A stretch of 64,000 bases of DNA from VXNJ01 sp965249595. GTDB taxonomy: Bacteria; Chloroflexota; UBA11872; VXNJ01. A program made the position numbers and the translations under genes. Positions 25,311 through 33,539 of the stretch are shown piece after piece; the first letter of the stretch is position 1; each line of letters starts with the position of its first letter. Under the pieces are notes generated by a model, which was not told the origin of the DNA, searched no databases, and saw only the letters and a program-made list of their open reading frames with translations. The stretch is from assembly GCA_965249595.1 (NCBI GenBank), contig OZ252242.1, positions 1,240,001-1,304,000 on the forward strand, written 5' to 3'.

Positions 25311-26447
25311 TTGATACGGTGCGCCCGCCTTGAATTGACCGGCTTTCGAAATTACGAAGGATTGGCCATCGACATCCCGCCGGGCGGCTGCCTGCTGGTG
25401 GGACCAAACGGATCCGGAAAATCGAATCTTTTGGAGGCCCTGCAGCTATTGGCGGTGGGCAGAGGCGCAAACCCCAGCGGCGGGGCCGAACTGATTCGGA
25501 TCGACAAGCAGGGCATCCGCGCTGATTTCGCGCGCGTTGGCGGCACGATGGAATCGTCGCCGTCGCCAGATTGCCAACTGGAGGTCGTCATCGCGGCGCC
25601 CGCCGGTGGTCGCAGCGGGCAGGTTGACCGTCGATTTCGAATCGACGGTCAAATTGTCCCGCGACGGTCCTTGCTGGGTCGCCTGCCGCTGGTTCGATTC
25701 GATCCCCGGGACATGGATCTGATAACCGGCCGTCCGGCCGATCGGCGTCGTTTCGTCAACCGATCAATCGGGCAGGCCGACCAATATTACGTTTCCGCAT
25801 TGGCTGAATATGAGCGCGCCCGCCGGCATCGCAATGCATTGCTAAAGGCGCTCCGCGATGGCAAAAGCGCCGATCCTGGCCAACTGGACCATTGGGATGG
25901 TTTGTTGGCAGCCCACGGCGAGATTCTGACGGCAGCCCGGATTAATTGGCTGGAACAGATCACCCTGTTGGCGCAAGACCTTTTTTCCCGGTTGGCCAAG
26001 GGACCGCAGAATCTCGAATTGGTATTCCAACCCACGGTGTCATTGGATACCCCTCACGCCTTGGCCCGTGCCTACCAAGCCGGCCGCAATCGTGAATTGG
26101 CGTTCGGGGCAACGCTTTTTGGCCCGCACCGTGATGATTTTCAAATGCGATTCGACAACCATCCGGCGTCTTCCTATGCCTCGCGCGGCCAGCAGCGTTT
26201 GGGGCTCCTCTGCCTCAAGCTGGCGTTGCTCAAATGGCTCACCGATCAGCTGGGGTCAACGCCGGTCTTAAGCCTGGACGATGTCTATTCCGAGCTTGAC
26301 CCCGATCACCGGTCGCTCCTTACCGAAAACCTACCGCTAGACTGCCAATTGTTCCTAGCCTCCGCTGATGATCGACAGGTTCCCCCGTCGATTGCCGACC
26401 GCTGCCGGCGATTTCTTGTAAGAGAAGGCGATGCCCGATCCAATTGA
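25311..26447 (+). CDS. recF: DNA replication and repair protein RecF
   Basis: SMC-like ATPase that loads RecA at gapped DNA with RecO and RecR. 378 residues. Starts with LIRCARLELTGFRNYE and Walker A GPNGSGKSNLLEAL near residue 32. Arm region RRRFVNRSIGQ, the ABC-type signature YASRGQQRLG and Walker B VLSLDDVYSELD are present. TTG start at 25311. The gene is followed by a DciA-like gene with 17-nt overlap, the usual recF-dciA order, but dnaA, dnaN and gyrB are absent around it, so the pair has been separated from the classical origin cluster. Confidence 0.93.
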   Translation: MIRCARLELTGFRNYEGLAIDIPPGGCLLVGPNGSGKSNLLEALQLLAVGRGANPSGGAELIRIDKQGIRADFARVGGTMESSPSPDCQLEVVIAAPAGGRSGQVDRRFRIDGQIVPRRSLLGRLPLVRFDPRDMDLITGRPADRRRFVNRSIGQADQYYVSALAEYERARRHRNALLKALRDGKSADPGQLDHWDGLLAAHGEILTAARINWLEQITLLAQDLFSRLAKGPQNLELVFQPTVSLDTPHALARAYQAGRNRELAFGATLFGPHRDDFQMRFDNHPASSYASRGQQRLGLLCLKLALLKWLTDQLGSTPVLSLDDVYSELDPDHRSLLTENLPLDCQLFLASADDRQVPPSIADRCRRFLVREGDARSN

Positions 26448-26802
26448 TGTTGCAAATGCTGAGTCTGACGATCATCCGTCGCGCCGGCTCTCTGCCGTAA
26501 TTTCCGACTTGCTTGCCGAGCCCGCCTACCGGGCCGGCCTGGCGCGGGCAGACCTGCTGGCCGGCTTTAATCAGGCTCTGCGACAGGTTTGCGGGCCTTA
26601 CGCGGACGGGTGTCAAGCGGAATCTATTGGCGACGGAAGGGTTTTGCTACGGGTGCCAAATAGCACGGCGTTGCAGTTCGTGGCGTTAAATCAACGGTCG
26701 GTTCTAGGGCAAATGCGAGAAAACGGCTTGAACCACCAGATTGAAACCATTGAACTCAGGTTGACGGTCGCGACGGCCGGGGAAGGCGAGCGGCGGTGGT
26801 AA
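26431..26802 (+). CDS. DciA-like (DUF721) protein
   Basis: 123 residues. Pattern of the DUF721 family: an N-terminal helical part (RLSAVISDLL), then a KH-like core with GRVLLRVPNSTALQFVALNQRSVLGQM. DUF721/DciA proteins load the replicative helicase in bacteria lacking DnaC or DnaI and are often encoded next to recF, as here. Assignment rests on this neighbourhood and the core pattern; similarity by eye is moderate. The stop overlaps the next gene's GTG by a few bases. Confidence 0.65.
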   Translation: MPDPIDVANAESDDHPSRRLSAVISDLLAEPAYRAGLARADLLAGFNQALRQVCGPYADGCQAESIGDGRVLLRVPNSTALQFVALNQRSVLGQMRENGLNHQIETIELRLTVATAGEGERRW

Positions 26803-27914
26803 TCGATTCGGTTGCGGTTGAAATACTCCGCCATGAGTTGGAAACGCCGATTTGCGATGCCCAGGTGCGGATCCCTGCACGAACCTGCATTTTGGTGCGA
26901 ATTCGCACCAGCGACGGGATCGAAGGTATTGGTGAGTCCCTCGCCGGCGGCGGAGTGACGTTGGGCGTCAAAGCCATCATCGAGTCGGTTTTGGCGCCGA
27001 TGATCGTGGGCTACGATCCCACCCAAATTGGCGAACTATATGACCGGATGTACAAAGGCACGATCCAGTCCGGGCGGCGCGGGGTGATGCAAATGGCAAT
27101 CGCCGGCATCGACCTGGCGCTCTGGGACATCCTCGGTAAAACGGCGGGGCTAGCGGTGCACAAATTACTCGGATCGACGGCGACCTCGGTTAAGGCTTAT
27201 GGAAGCTGCGGTTTTTACGAACCCGGCAAGGACCTTGATGGGTTGGGCCGCGAAATGGCCGCCGTGCGCGACCGCGGCTATCGGGCGGCCAAAATGAAAA
27301 TTGGGCGCGGGTCGTTAGCCGAAGACGTCGAGCGGGTCGGCGTCGTGCGCGAGAACATCGGCGCTGAAGCTGAGCTGATGATCGACGCCAACAACCAGAT
27401 GACCCCGCACCAGGCGATCCGATTCGCGCGCGCGGTTGAGCAGTTTGACATCGCTTGGTTTGAAGAGCCCACCTGGACTGAGGACATCGCCGGCGCGGCG
27501 TTTGTGCGCGCCAATATCTCTATGCCGGTGGCCGGCTACGAGACGGAAACGTCGTTGCCGGGATTCAAGGCCCTAATCGACGCCGGCTGCATTGACATTG
27601 CGCAGCCGGATGTCGCCTGGGCCGGCGGCATAACCGAGAGTCATCGGATCTCCACCTATGCATCGGCCTGCCATCTCCAGGTGGCCCCGCACAACTACGG
27701 CGGCGCGATATCCGGTTTTGCCAATCTGAATCTGCTCTGTGCAGCAGAGCGGGGGTATGCCTTTGAAATGGATCAGAACCCCAATCCAATGCGCACCGAG
27801 CTGGTTACAAATTGGCCTTTGATTGATGCCGACGGTCGAATTGACGCGCCGCAGCGCCCCGGCCTTGGCTTCGAACTTGATGAGGAGGCTGTCACCCGCT
27901 ACCGGGTTGGCTGA
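26796..27914 (+). CDS. Mandelate racemase/muconate lactonizing enzyme family protein
   Basis: Enolase-superfamily enzyme of 372 residues with an N-terminal capping domain and a (beta/alpha)7beta barrel. Catalytic K166-x-K168 (AAKMKIG); magnesium ligands D197 (LMIDANN), E223/224 (WFEEPTW) and E249 (GYETETS); general base H299 (APHNYGG). The K-x-K plus H set fits mandelate racemase or acid-sugar dehydratase subgroups, which abstract a proton next to a carboxylate. GTG start overlapping the DciA-like gene. Next to an LLM oxidoreductase and near sulfatases, an acid-sugar substrate is likely but unproven. Confidence 0.9.
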   Translation: MVIDSVAVEILRHELETPICDAQVRIPARTCILVRIRTSDGIEGIGESLAGGGVTLGVKAIIESVLAPMIVGYDPTQIGELYDRMYKGTIQSGRRGVMQMAIAGIDLALWDILGKTAGLAVHKLLGSTATSVKAYGSCGFYEPGKDLDGLGREMAAVRDRGYRAAKMKIGRGSLAEDVERVGVVRENIGAEAELMIDANNQMTPHQAIRFARAVEQFDIAWFEEPTWTEDIAGAAFVRANISMPVAGYETETSLPGFKALIDAGCIDIAQPDVAWAGGITESHRISTYASACHLQVAPHNYGGAISGFANLNLLCAAERGYAFEMDQNPNPMRTELVTNWPLIDADGRIDAPQRPGLGFELDEEAVTRYRVG

Positions 27915-28001
27915 CCACTTTGGCCCACTTCGGGACCGGCGAATCCATAAAATCGGATCAGGTGGGGCCGTTTGATGCGCCCCCGGGGCCCGAGGATCCG
28001 C

Positions 28002-29078
28002 ATGAAACTTGGCGCATTCAGCATGCCGTTGCACCCGCCAGGGTACGACTACACACAGACGCTCAGCGACGACCTGGACTCGATAGTCCACTGCGACCGA
28101 CTGGGGTTTGAAGAATTCTGGTTGGGCGAGCACTTCACGTCGGAATGGGAGAACATTCCGGCGCCCGATCTGGTAATTGCGCAGGCCCTGGCCCTCACCG
28201 AAAACATCAAACTGGGTACCGGCGTTTCATGCCTTCCCAATCACAACCCGTTCATGCTTGCCCACCGCATCGCCCAGTTGGACCACATGGCCCGCGGGCG
28301 CTTCATGTGGGGAATTGGCGCCGGCAGTTTTCCGGGCGACCTCGAAGCCTTTGGATACGGCGACCCCGGGGCCGCCGGCAAGGTCATGCGCGAAAGCCTG
28401 GAGGCGATCCTGGAGCTGTGGGATAGCGCCCGCCCGGGAGCCTATGAAACCGATAAATGGCAATATACGGTCCCAGATCCAGAGGAAGATATCGGCCTGT
28501 CGGTCCACGTCCGACCATTCCAAAAGCCGCATCCACCGATCGGTGTGGCCGGCGTTTCAGAACGCTCGGGAACTCTCCGCGTGGCGGGCTTGCGCGGCTG
28601 GATTCCCATGAGCATCAACATGGTGCCGACCAAGATTTTGCGCACCCATTGGGAGGCCGTCGAGGACGGCGCCAAGGCCTCCGGTATCGGCGCTGACCGC
28701 TCCAATTGGCGGATCGCTCGCGATATCTATGTCGCTGAAACGGAAGAGGAAGCCCGACGTGGAGCCATTGAAGGAACGCTGGGGCGCGACGTTAAGGACT
28801 ACTTCTTCAAACTGCTGCCCAAGGCCGGTTACTTGAAGCTGCTCAAGAATGACGAGGCGATGGCCGACAGCGAAGTAACCCTCGATTACATGGCCGACAA
28901 CATCTGGGTCGTAGGCGATCCCGATCAGGTCGCGGCCAAATTGCGAAAACTCTACGGCGACGTGGGGGGATTCGGGGTGCTGTTGATGATGATTCACGAA
29001 TGGCAACCGCTCGACAAATGGCAGCGCTCGATCGAACTGTTGGCCAACGAGGTGATGCCGCAGCTAAGCGATCTTTAG
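28002..29078 (+). CDS. LLM class flavin-dependent oxidoreductase
   Basis: Luciferase-like TIM-barrel flavoenzyme, 358 residues from ATG 28002 (MKLGAFSMPLHPPG). An upstream TTG at 27972 would add a basic tail that is not family-like. Signatures: GFEEFWLGEHF, the IKLGTGVSCLPNHNP strand, GRFMWGIGAGSFPGDLEAFG, and a C-terminal DNIWVVGDPDQVAAKLRKL segment typical of limonene/alkanal monooxygenase-like members. Such enzymes use FMNH2 or F420. Expansions of this family are characteristic of SAR202 Chloroflexota. No flavin reductase is adjacent. Substrate unknown. Confidence 0.9.
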   Translation: MKLGAFSMPLHPPGYDYTQTLSDDLDSIVHCDRLGFEEFWLGEHFTSEWENIPAPDLVIAQALALTENIKLGTGVSCLPNHNPFMLAHRIAQLDHMARGRFMWGIGAGSFPGDLEAFGYGDPGAAGKVMRESLEAILELWDSARPGAYETDKWQYTVPDPEEDIGLSVHVRPFQKPHPPIGVAGVSERSGTLRVAGLRGWIPMSINMVPTKILRTHWEAVEDGAKASGIGADRSNWRIARDIYVAETEEEARRGAIEGTLGRDVKDYFFKLLPKAGYLKLLKNDEAMADSEVTLDYMADNIWVVGDPDQVAAKLRKLYGDVGGFGVLLMMIHEWQPLDKWQRSIELLANEVMPQLSDL

Positions 29079-29089
29079 ACGTGTCGGGC

Positions 29090-29857
29090 TCAGCGTGCCC
29101 CGCAGGCGCGCAGCACGGCCAGGGTTTTTAACGCGGCGGCCAATGGATCGGCCAGGTTGGGGCTGCTCTCGATGGCCAGCGCCCGGGAATAGCTGACTCG
29201 GTCCAGCTCGCTCAAGATCGAGTCGATCACGCCGATGGTAAAGCAGCCTTCGGTGAGTCCCAGGTGGTTGTCGGCGACCCCGTCGGTGTCGTTAAAGTGC
29301 ACGTAGGCCAATCGGTCTTGACACATTGCAATCGCCGCAACCGGGTCCTCGCCCACCAGCAGGCAGTGGGCAAAGTCGAGCAGCACGTGAAAGTTGGCAA
29401 CCCCGCTCCTCTCGATGAAGGCCACCGTTTCGGCAATCGTGCGCAGCCCGCGCGGCGGCGACGGTTCAACGCAAAAGAGCAGATTGCGCTCGCTGGCCGC
29501 GGCCGAGAGTTCTTCGACCATGGCGGCGAATCGACCCATGGGACCGGGTCCGGGATCGGGAGCACCGACATAGACGACCTCGGCGCCCAAACGCCTGGCC
29601 TCGTCGAACGCCGCAATGACGTGATCGCGGGCCCGGCAGCGGTCGCCGGCAGCCTCATCGTCAAGCCGTGTCCCGCCCGGAAACAGGTGTCCTGCCGCCA
29701 GGCAGGTGACCGGCAGCGGCGGGTCCCAGCCGGCGGCCGGGCCGTAGCCGGGATCGACATCGATGCTGGACAAACCAGCATCGGCAAAAATGGCGGCGGC
29801 AGCCGGTTGGTCGGTGGCCAGCCCCCAAGTGCACCCTGCGATCTGCATGCGTTGCAA
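29090..29857 (-). CDS. Sugar phosphate isomerase/epimerase family protein (AP-endonuclease-2 TIM barrel)
   Basis: 255 residues, xylose-isomerase-like TIM barrel. Metal-site features include the glutamate in LLFCVEPSPP, the aspartate and histidine in FHVLLDFAHCL, and YVHFNDTDG with the usual H-x-N/D pattern. The C-terminal AIESSPNLAD carries the last glutamate. Members include hydroxypyruvate isomerase, L-ribulose/tagatose 3-epimerases and myo-inosose dehydratase. It is convergent with the LLM gene and divergent from sulfatase 2, with a perfect palindrome between. Confidence 0.82.
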   Translation of the reverse strand: MQRMQIAGCTWGLATDQPAAAAIFADAGLSSIDVDPGYGPAAGWDPPLPVTCLAAGHLFPGGTRLDDEAAGDRCRARDHVIAAFDEARRLGAEVVYVGAPDPGPGPMGRFAAMVEELSAAASERNLLFCVEPSPPRGLRTIAETVAFIERSGVANFHVLLDFAHCLLVGEDPVAAIAMCQDRLAYVHFNDTDGVADNHLGLTEGCFTIGVIDSILSELDRVSYSRALAIESSPNLADPLAAALKTLAVLRACGAR

Positions 29858-29867
29858 AACCCCTTAA

Positions 29868-29883
29868 GGCTTCAATTGAAGCC
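29868..29883. promoter_or_regulatory. Perfect 16-bp palindrome between divergent genes
   Basis: GGCTTCAATTGAAGCC, fully self-complementary, 10 nt upstream of the isomerase start and 112 nt upstream of sulfatase 2. A second short symmetric element GGCCTCCGAAGGCC follows near 29938-29951, and a TTGACA at about 29955 could be a -35 box for the sulfatase. This is a good candidate operator controlling both genes; the regulator is not in view. Confidence 0.5.
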
Positions 29884-29995
29884 AGGTTGGCCCGGGCGGC
29901 GCGCCACGTCGAAGCCAACATATCTGACGGGAATGGCCTCCGAAGGCCAAACATTGACACAATTTTGACCAATAGCCGCAACTGAGAGTTCACCC

Positions 29996-31510
29996 ATGCC
30001 CCGGTCCGATCACCACGATATCGTCTTCTTCATGGTCGATCAGCTGTCGGCATGCTGGCTGGAGGCCGCACTGGCCGGCGACTTCGTCGATCTGCCCAAC
30101 ATTGCCGCACTGGCCGCGGCGGGTACGACTTTCTCCCGCTGCATCTCGTCAAATCCCCTCTGCTGCCCGGCCCGGGCGACCTTGGCCACCGGGTTGACCA
30201 CGCAGCAGCACGGGGTCCTACAAAATGGATATTTTCTCGATCCGAAATTACCAACGTTCATGCGGGCGCTGCAGCGTTCCGGCTACCGAACCGGCGCCCT
30301 TGGCAAAGTGCACTTCCACCCCCACTTCGAGTCGCTATATCCCGACTACCGCGAATACGGGTTTGACGTCTGCGCGAACACCGAGGATGCCCGCGGAGGA
30401 CCGTGGTTGGATTGGGTGTTGGCGGAACACCCCGAGCACGCCGACGCGGTGCTTTCGACCGTCTGGGCGCGGCAGATCGACGAATTTACCAGTTACGGTC
30501 CCGACCGAATGGATCTGGCCGCCCGCCTTGAATCGATCCCGCCACAGGGCGGCGCCTACGAATTACCGTTCCCGGCCCAGCTGTCACAGAGCGAGTGGAT
30601 CACCGCCAAAGCGGAAGAATTTATCTCTTCGACCTCGCCCGGGCAGCCGCTTTATGCCCACATCTCATATGTTCAACCACACGGGCCATTTGCTCCACCC
30701 AGCGGTTACCTGGGGCGGGTTGCCGCCGAGAGAATACCCGAACCGCTGGCTGCCGAATGGCGCGGTGCCCCCGAGGCTCCCCGCTGCCTGCCGGTTCTTG
30801 CCAGGATGGCCGATGGCCACGACTTCCACTCCGACCGTCAGCACTACTTTGCCGACCTGATCCACCTGGATGAACAGCTGGGTCGAATCCGGGCGGCGGT
30901 TGCCGAGCGAGGGCGCGCGGAGAGTACGTACTGGGTGTTTCTTTCCGACCACGGAGAGATGCTGGGCGATCACGGCCTGATCTCAAAAGGCGAGATGCAC
31001 TACGACGCCTGCGTCAGGGTTCCCTTAATCATTGCCGGGCCGGGCCTGCGCCGCGGCGGTCAGCGAAACGAATTCGTATGCCTTGAAGATCTTTTCCCGA
31101 CTGTATTTGATATGGCCGGTATGGAAGTGCCACAGCCTTCCAGCCTGCGCCTCGGATTGCCGTTCCCGGCCTTGCCGGGAGATTCGCTGTTGCCGCTGAC
31201 CCGCGGAAAAATTCCCGCCGGCTGGCGGAGCTGTGGCTACGCTGAGAGTTACAACAACATCGATTCCAACTCCATCGACCGCTGGGCCCGGACGGTCATC
31301 ACCGACGAATGGCGCTATACCTGGTACCCAGATGACGGCGGCGAACAGCTATTTGGTTTGCAATCTGATCGCGGTGAGCAGCAAAACCTTGCTGGATTAC
31401 CCGCCTATTCGACGGTGCGCTCGTCGATGCGCGACCTATTGCTTGAACAGGTAGTCCGGCAATCGCATCCCGGATCTCCGCGCTCGCGCTTTGCCTACGG
31501 CGTCCATTAA
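29996..31510 (+). CDS. Sulfatase (formylglycine-type) 2
   Basis: 504 residues. The CxPxR signature is CCPAR at residues 56-60, so C56 is the formylglycine precursor. N-terminal metal site DIVFFMVDQLS, with VDQ in place of the more common DDQ; central HPHFE and SYVQPHGPFAPP; C-terminal FLSDHGEMLGDHGLISKGEMHYDAC; ends with WRYTWYPDDGGEQLFGL. No signal peptide. It differs clearly from the other three sulfatases in its first motif, so substrate preference probably differs. It is divergent from the sugar isomerase/epimerase gene. Confidence 0.92.
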   Translation: MPRSDHHDIVFFMVDQLSACWLEAALAGDFVDLPNIAALAAAGTTFSRCISSNPLCCPARATLATGLTTQQHGVLQNGYFLDPKLPTFMRALQRSGYRTGALGKVHFHPHFESLYPDYREYGFDVCANTEDARGGPWLDWVLAEHPEHADAVLSTVWARQIDEFTSYGPDRMDLAARLESIPPQGGAYELPFPAQLSQSEWITAKAEEFISSTSPGQPLYAHISYVQPHGPFAPPSGYLGRVAAERIPEPLAAEWRGAPEAPRCLPVLARMADGHDFHSDRQHYFADLIHLDEQLGRIRAAVAERGRAESTYWVFLSDHGEMLGDHGLISKGEMHYDACVRVPLIIAGPGLRRGGQRNEFVCLEDLFPTVFDMAGMEVPQPSSLRLGLPFPALPGDSLLPLTRGKIPAGWRSCGYAESYNNIDSNSIDRWARTVITDEWRYTWYPDDGGEQLFGLQSDRGEQQNLAGLPAYSTVRSSMRDLLLEQVVRQSHPGSPRSRFAYGVH

Positions 31511-31536
31511 CCGCCCCGGCTAGTTGCCGCTAGGGA

Positions 31537-32484
31537 TCAGTAACCAATCTCATAGCTGAGCAGCCTGGCATTGATGATCGTAATGATGCCAATCACCGCG
31601 AACAGGAGGAACGAGAGAGCCGCCGCAAATCCCATTTGAAGGTTCGCGAAGGCTTCCAGATAGATCAGCAAGACGATCGTGATGGTCGAATCGAGCGGTC
31701 CACCGCAATTGCCTTGGGCGTCGGCGCAGGCCATGATGAACACCTGCACGAACATTTGCAGGGCGCCGATGAAGTAGACGATTACCACAAAGAACGTGGT
31801 TGGCGCCAGCAGCGGTATGGTGATGCGGAACATCTGCGAAGTGCGCCCGGCACCGTCAATCTCGGCCGCCTCGTAAAGGTGCGGCGGGATGCCCTGCAAT
31901 CCGGCCAAGTAGATGACCATGTTCAGGCCCATGTTCTTCCAGACGCTCATGAGAATGATTGCGAAGAGCGCGGTCTCGGGACCTCGCAACCACTTGGAAG
32001 TAGGCAAATCGGCGAACAGAAAAAACTCATTGGCCAATCCAAATTGCGGCTCGTACATCCAGAGCCAGATCAGGGCGACCGAAACGAACGATGAAACCAC
32101 CGGCATGTAGAACATCGCGCGGAAGAAATAGATTCCTTTGATAGCGCGGTTGACCAGAACCGCCAAAAACAGCGAGGTAATGACCCCGGCCGGCACCGTG
32201 CCGAAGGCGAACATGATGGTGTTGCGGATTGCCGGCAGGAATTGCGGGTCCTTGCGGATGGCGAGGTAGTTTTTAAAACCCGCCCATTCCGGCGCGGTCA
32301 GGAGGTCGTAATTGTGAAACGAATAGTAAAGGGCGCCAATGATCGGGATGATCACAAATATGCTGATGAAAGTGATCGACGGCAACACGAACAGGTAGGC
32401 AGAGGCCCCGCCACGATATGAAAGGCCAAGGCGGTGACGCATCGTCCGTCGCGTCGCAGTGCCGACAGTCCCCGCTCGTTGCAT
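31537..32484 (-). CDS. ABC sugar transporter permease, MalF/UgpA type (intact copy)
   Basis: 315 residues with six predicted membrane helices: SAYLFVLPSITFISIFVIIP at the N-terminus, then five more. The cytoplasmic EAA loop that contacts the ATPase is YEAAEIDGAGRTSQMFRITI. It would be half of a carbohydrate import channel. No MalG partner, solute-binding protein or ATPase is present, so it is an orphan here. A second, broken copy starts 334 nt away (32818-33539 plus 45853-46083). Part of a duplicated permease/tRNA-Gly unit. Confidence 0.9.
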   Translation of the reverse strand: MQRAGTVGTATRRTMRHRLGLSYRGGASAYLFVLPSITFISIFVIIPIIGALYYSFHNYDLLTAPEWAGFKNYLAIRKDPQFLPAIRNTIMFAFGTVPAGVITSLFLAVLVNRAIKGIYFFRAMFYMPVVSSFVSVALIWLWMYEPQFGLANEFFLFADLPTSKWLRGPETALFAIILMSVWKNMGLNMVIYLAGLQGIPPHLYEAAEIDGAGRTSQMFRITIPLLAPTTFFVVIVYFIGALQMFVQVFIMACADAQGNCGGPLDSTITIVLLIYLEAFANLQMGFAAALSFLLFAVIGIITIINARLLSYEIGY

Positions 32485-32611
32485 GCAATCTCTCCGAAAA
32501 AATCAACTCTACGGTGCGGCCAGATTCTAATCTCCACTCCTGCCGCGGTCTCAATTTAGCGCCATGACCTGGGCGCCCATTCAAATCTGGCACCGGCGCA
32601 AAAGCCTGGCG

Positions 32612-32683
32612 GCAGATGCGACCCAATTGATAGAGCGCTAACCTGCCAAGTCGGGCGTTACCCCATCAAGCCCGGTCCCAGCT
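32612..32683 (+). pseudogene. Decayed tRNA-Gly remnant
   Basis: Aligns over its whole length with the intact tRNA-Gly at 46210-46282: ATAGAGCGCTAACCTGCCAAG here against GTAGAGCGCTAGCCTTCCAAG there. The anticodon loop CTGCCAA would read GCC. The acceptor stem cannot pair, the anticodon stem has an A-C mismatch and the T-loop lacks TTCGA, so it should not fold into a working tRNA. Confidence 0.65.
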
Positions 32684-32817
32684 CCGTTATCTTGTGCCGC
32701 CTGACGAGGATGGTTGTTGCTAATCGATCGCGCTACCGGCCGCCAAGATGTTGGCGGCGAACAACCGACCAAACGGCGGGAATTGCCGGCGCCGGCAAGC
32801 TGTCCTTGGGTTGGGCT

Positions 32818-33539
32818 AGTACCCGATGTCATAGCTGAGCAGCCTGGCATTGATGATCGTAATGATGCCAATCACCGCGAACAGGAGGAACGAGAGAGCC
32901 GCCGCAAATCCCATTTGAAGGTTCGCGAAGGCTTCCAGATAGATCAGCAAGACGATCGTGATGGTCGAATCGAGCGGTCCACCGCAATTGCCTTGGGCGT
33001 ACCTCGCAGGCCATGATGAACACCTGCACGAACATTTGCAGGGCGCCGATGAAGTAGACGATTACCACAAAAAACGTGGTTGGCGCCAGCAGCGGAACGG
33101 TGATGCGGAACATCTGGGCAATCCGCCCGGCACCGTCAATCTCGGCCGCCTCGTAAAGGTGCGGCGGGATGCCCTGCAATCCGGCCAAGTAGATGACCAT
33201 GTTCAGGCCCATGTTCTTCCAGACGCTCATGAGAATGATTGCGAAGAGCGCGGTCTCGGGTCCCCGTAGCCATTTCGACGGTTCAATTCCGACCAGGCGG
33301 AAAAACTCATTGGCCAATCCAAATTGCGGCTCGTACATCCAGAGCCAGATCAGGGCGACCGAAACGAACGATGAAACCACCGGCACGTAGAACATGGCGC
33401 GGAAGAAGTAGATTCCACGAATCGAACGGTTGACCAGAACCGCCAAAAACAGAGAAGTGATGACCCCGGCCGGCACGGTGCCCAGCGCGAACAGAACCGT
33501 GTTGCGGATCGCCGGCAGGAAGCGCCTGTTCGACGCCAG
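32818..33539 (-). pseudogene. ABC sugar permease, second copy, C-terminal part
   Basis: Carries the permease from LASNRRFLPAIRNTVLF onward, including the EAA loop YEAAEIDGAGRIAQMFRITV, up to the final SYDIGY. Relative to the intact copy it has one extra base at 33000-33006 (TGCGAGGTACGCC against TGCGCCGACGCC), which breaks the frame after IMAC. At 33539 the homology stops abruptly at codon L of 'NYLA' and the IS element begins. The missing N-terminal 75 codons are found 12.3 kb away at 45870-46083 on the same strand. Confidence 0.88.

Larger units (their letters stand above)
31537..32683. repeat. Segmental duplication, copy A (permease + decayed tRNA-Gly)
   Basis: This unit is repeated as copy B: permease pieces at 32818-33539 and 45853-46083 plus tRNA-Gly at 46210-46282. 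The distance from permease start codon to tRNA start is about 127 nt in both copies. The first 180 nt of the permease 3' ends are almost base-for-base identical, while the 5' halves differ at many sites, suggesting partial gene conversion. Copy A kept the permease and lost the tRNA. Copy B kept the tRNA and lost the permease. Confidence 0.8.
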
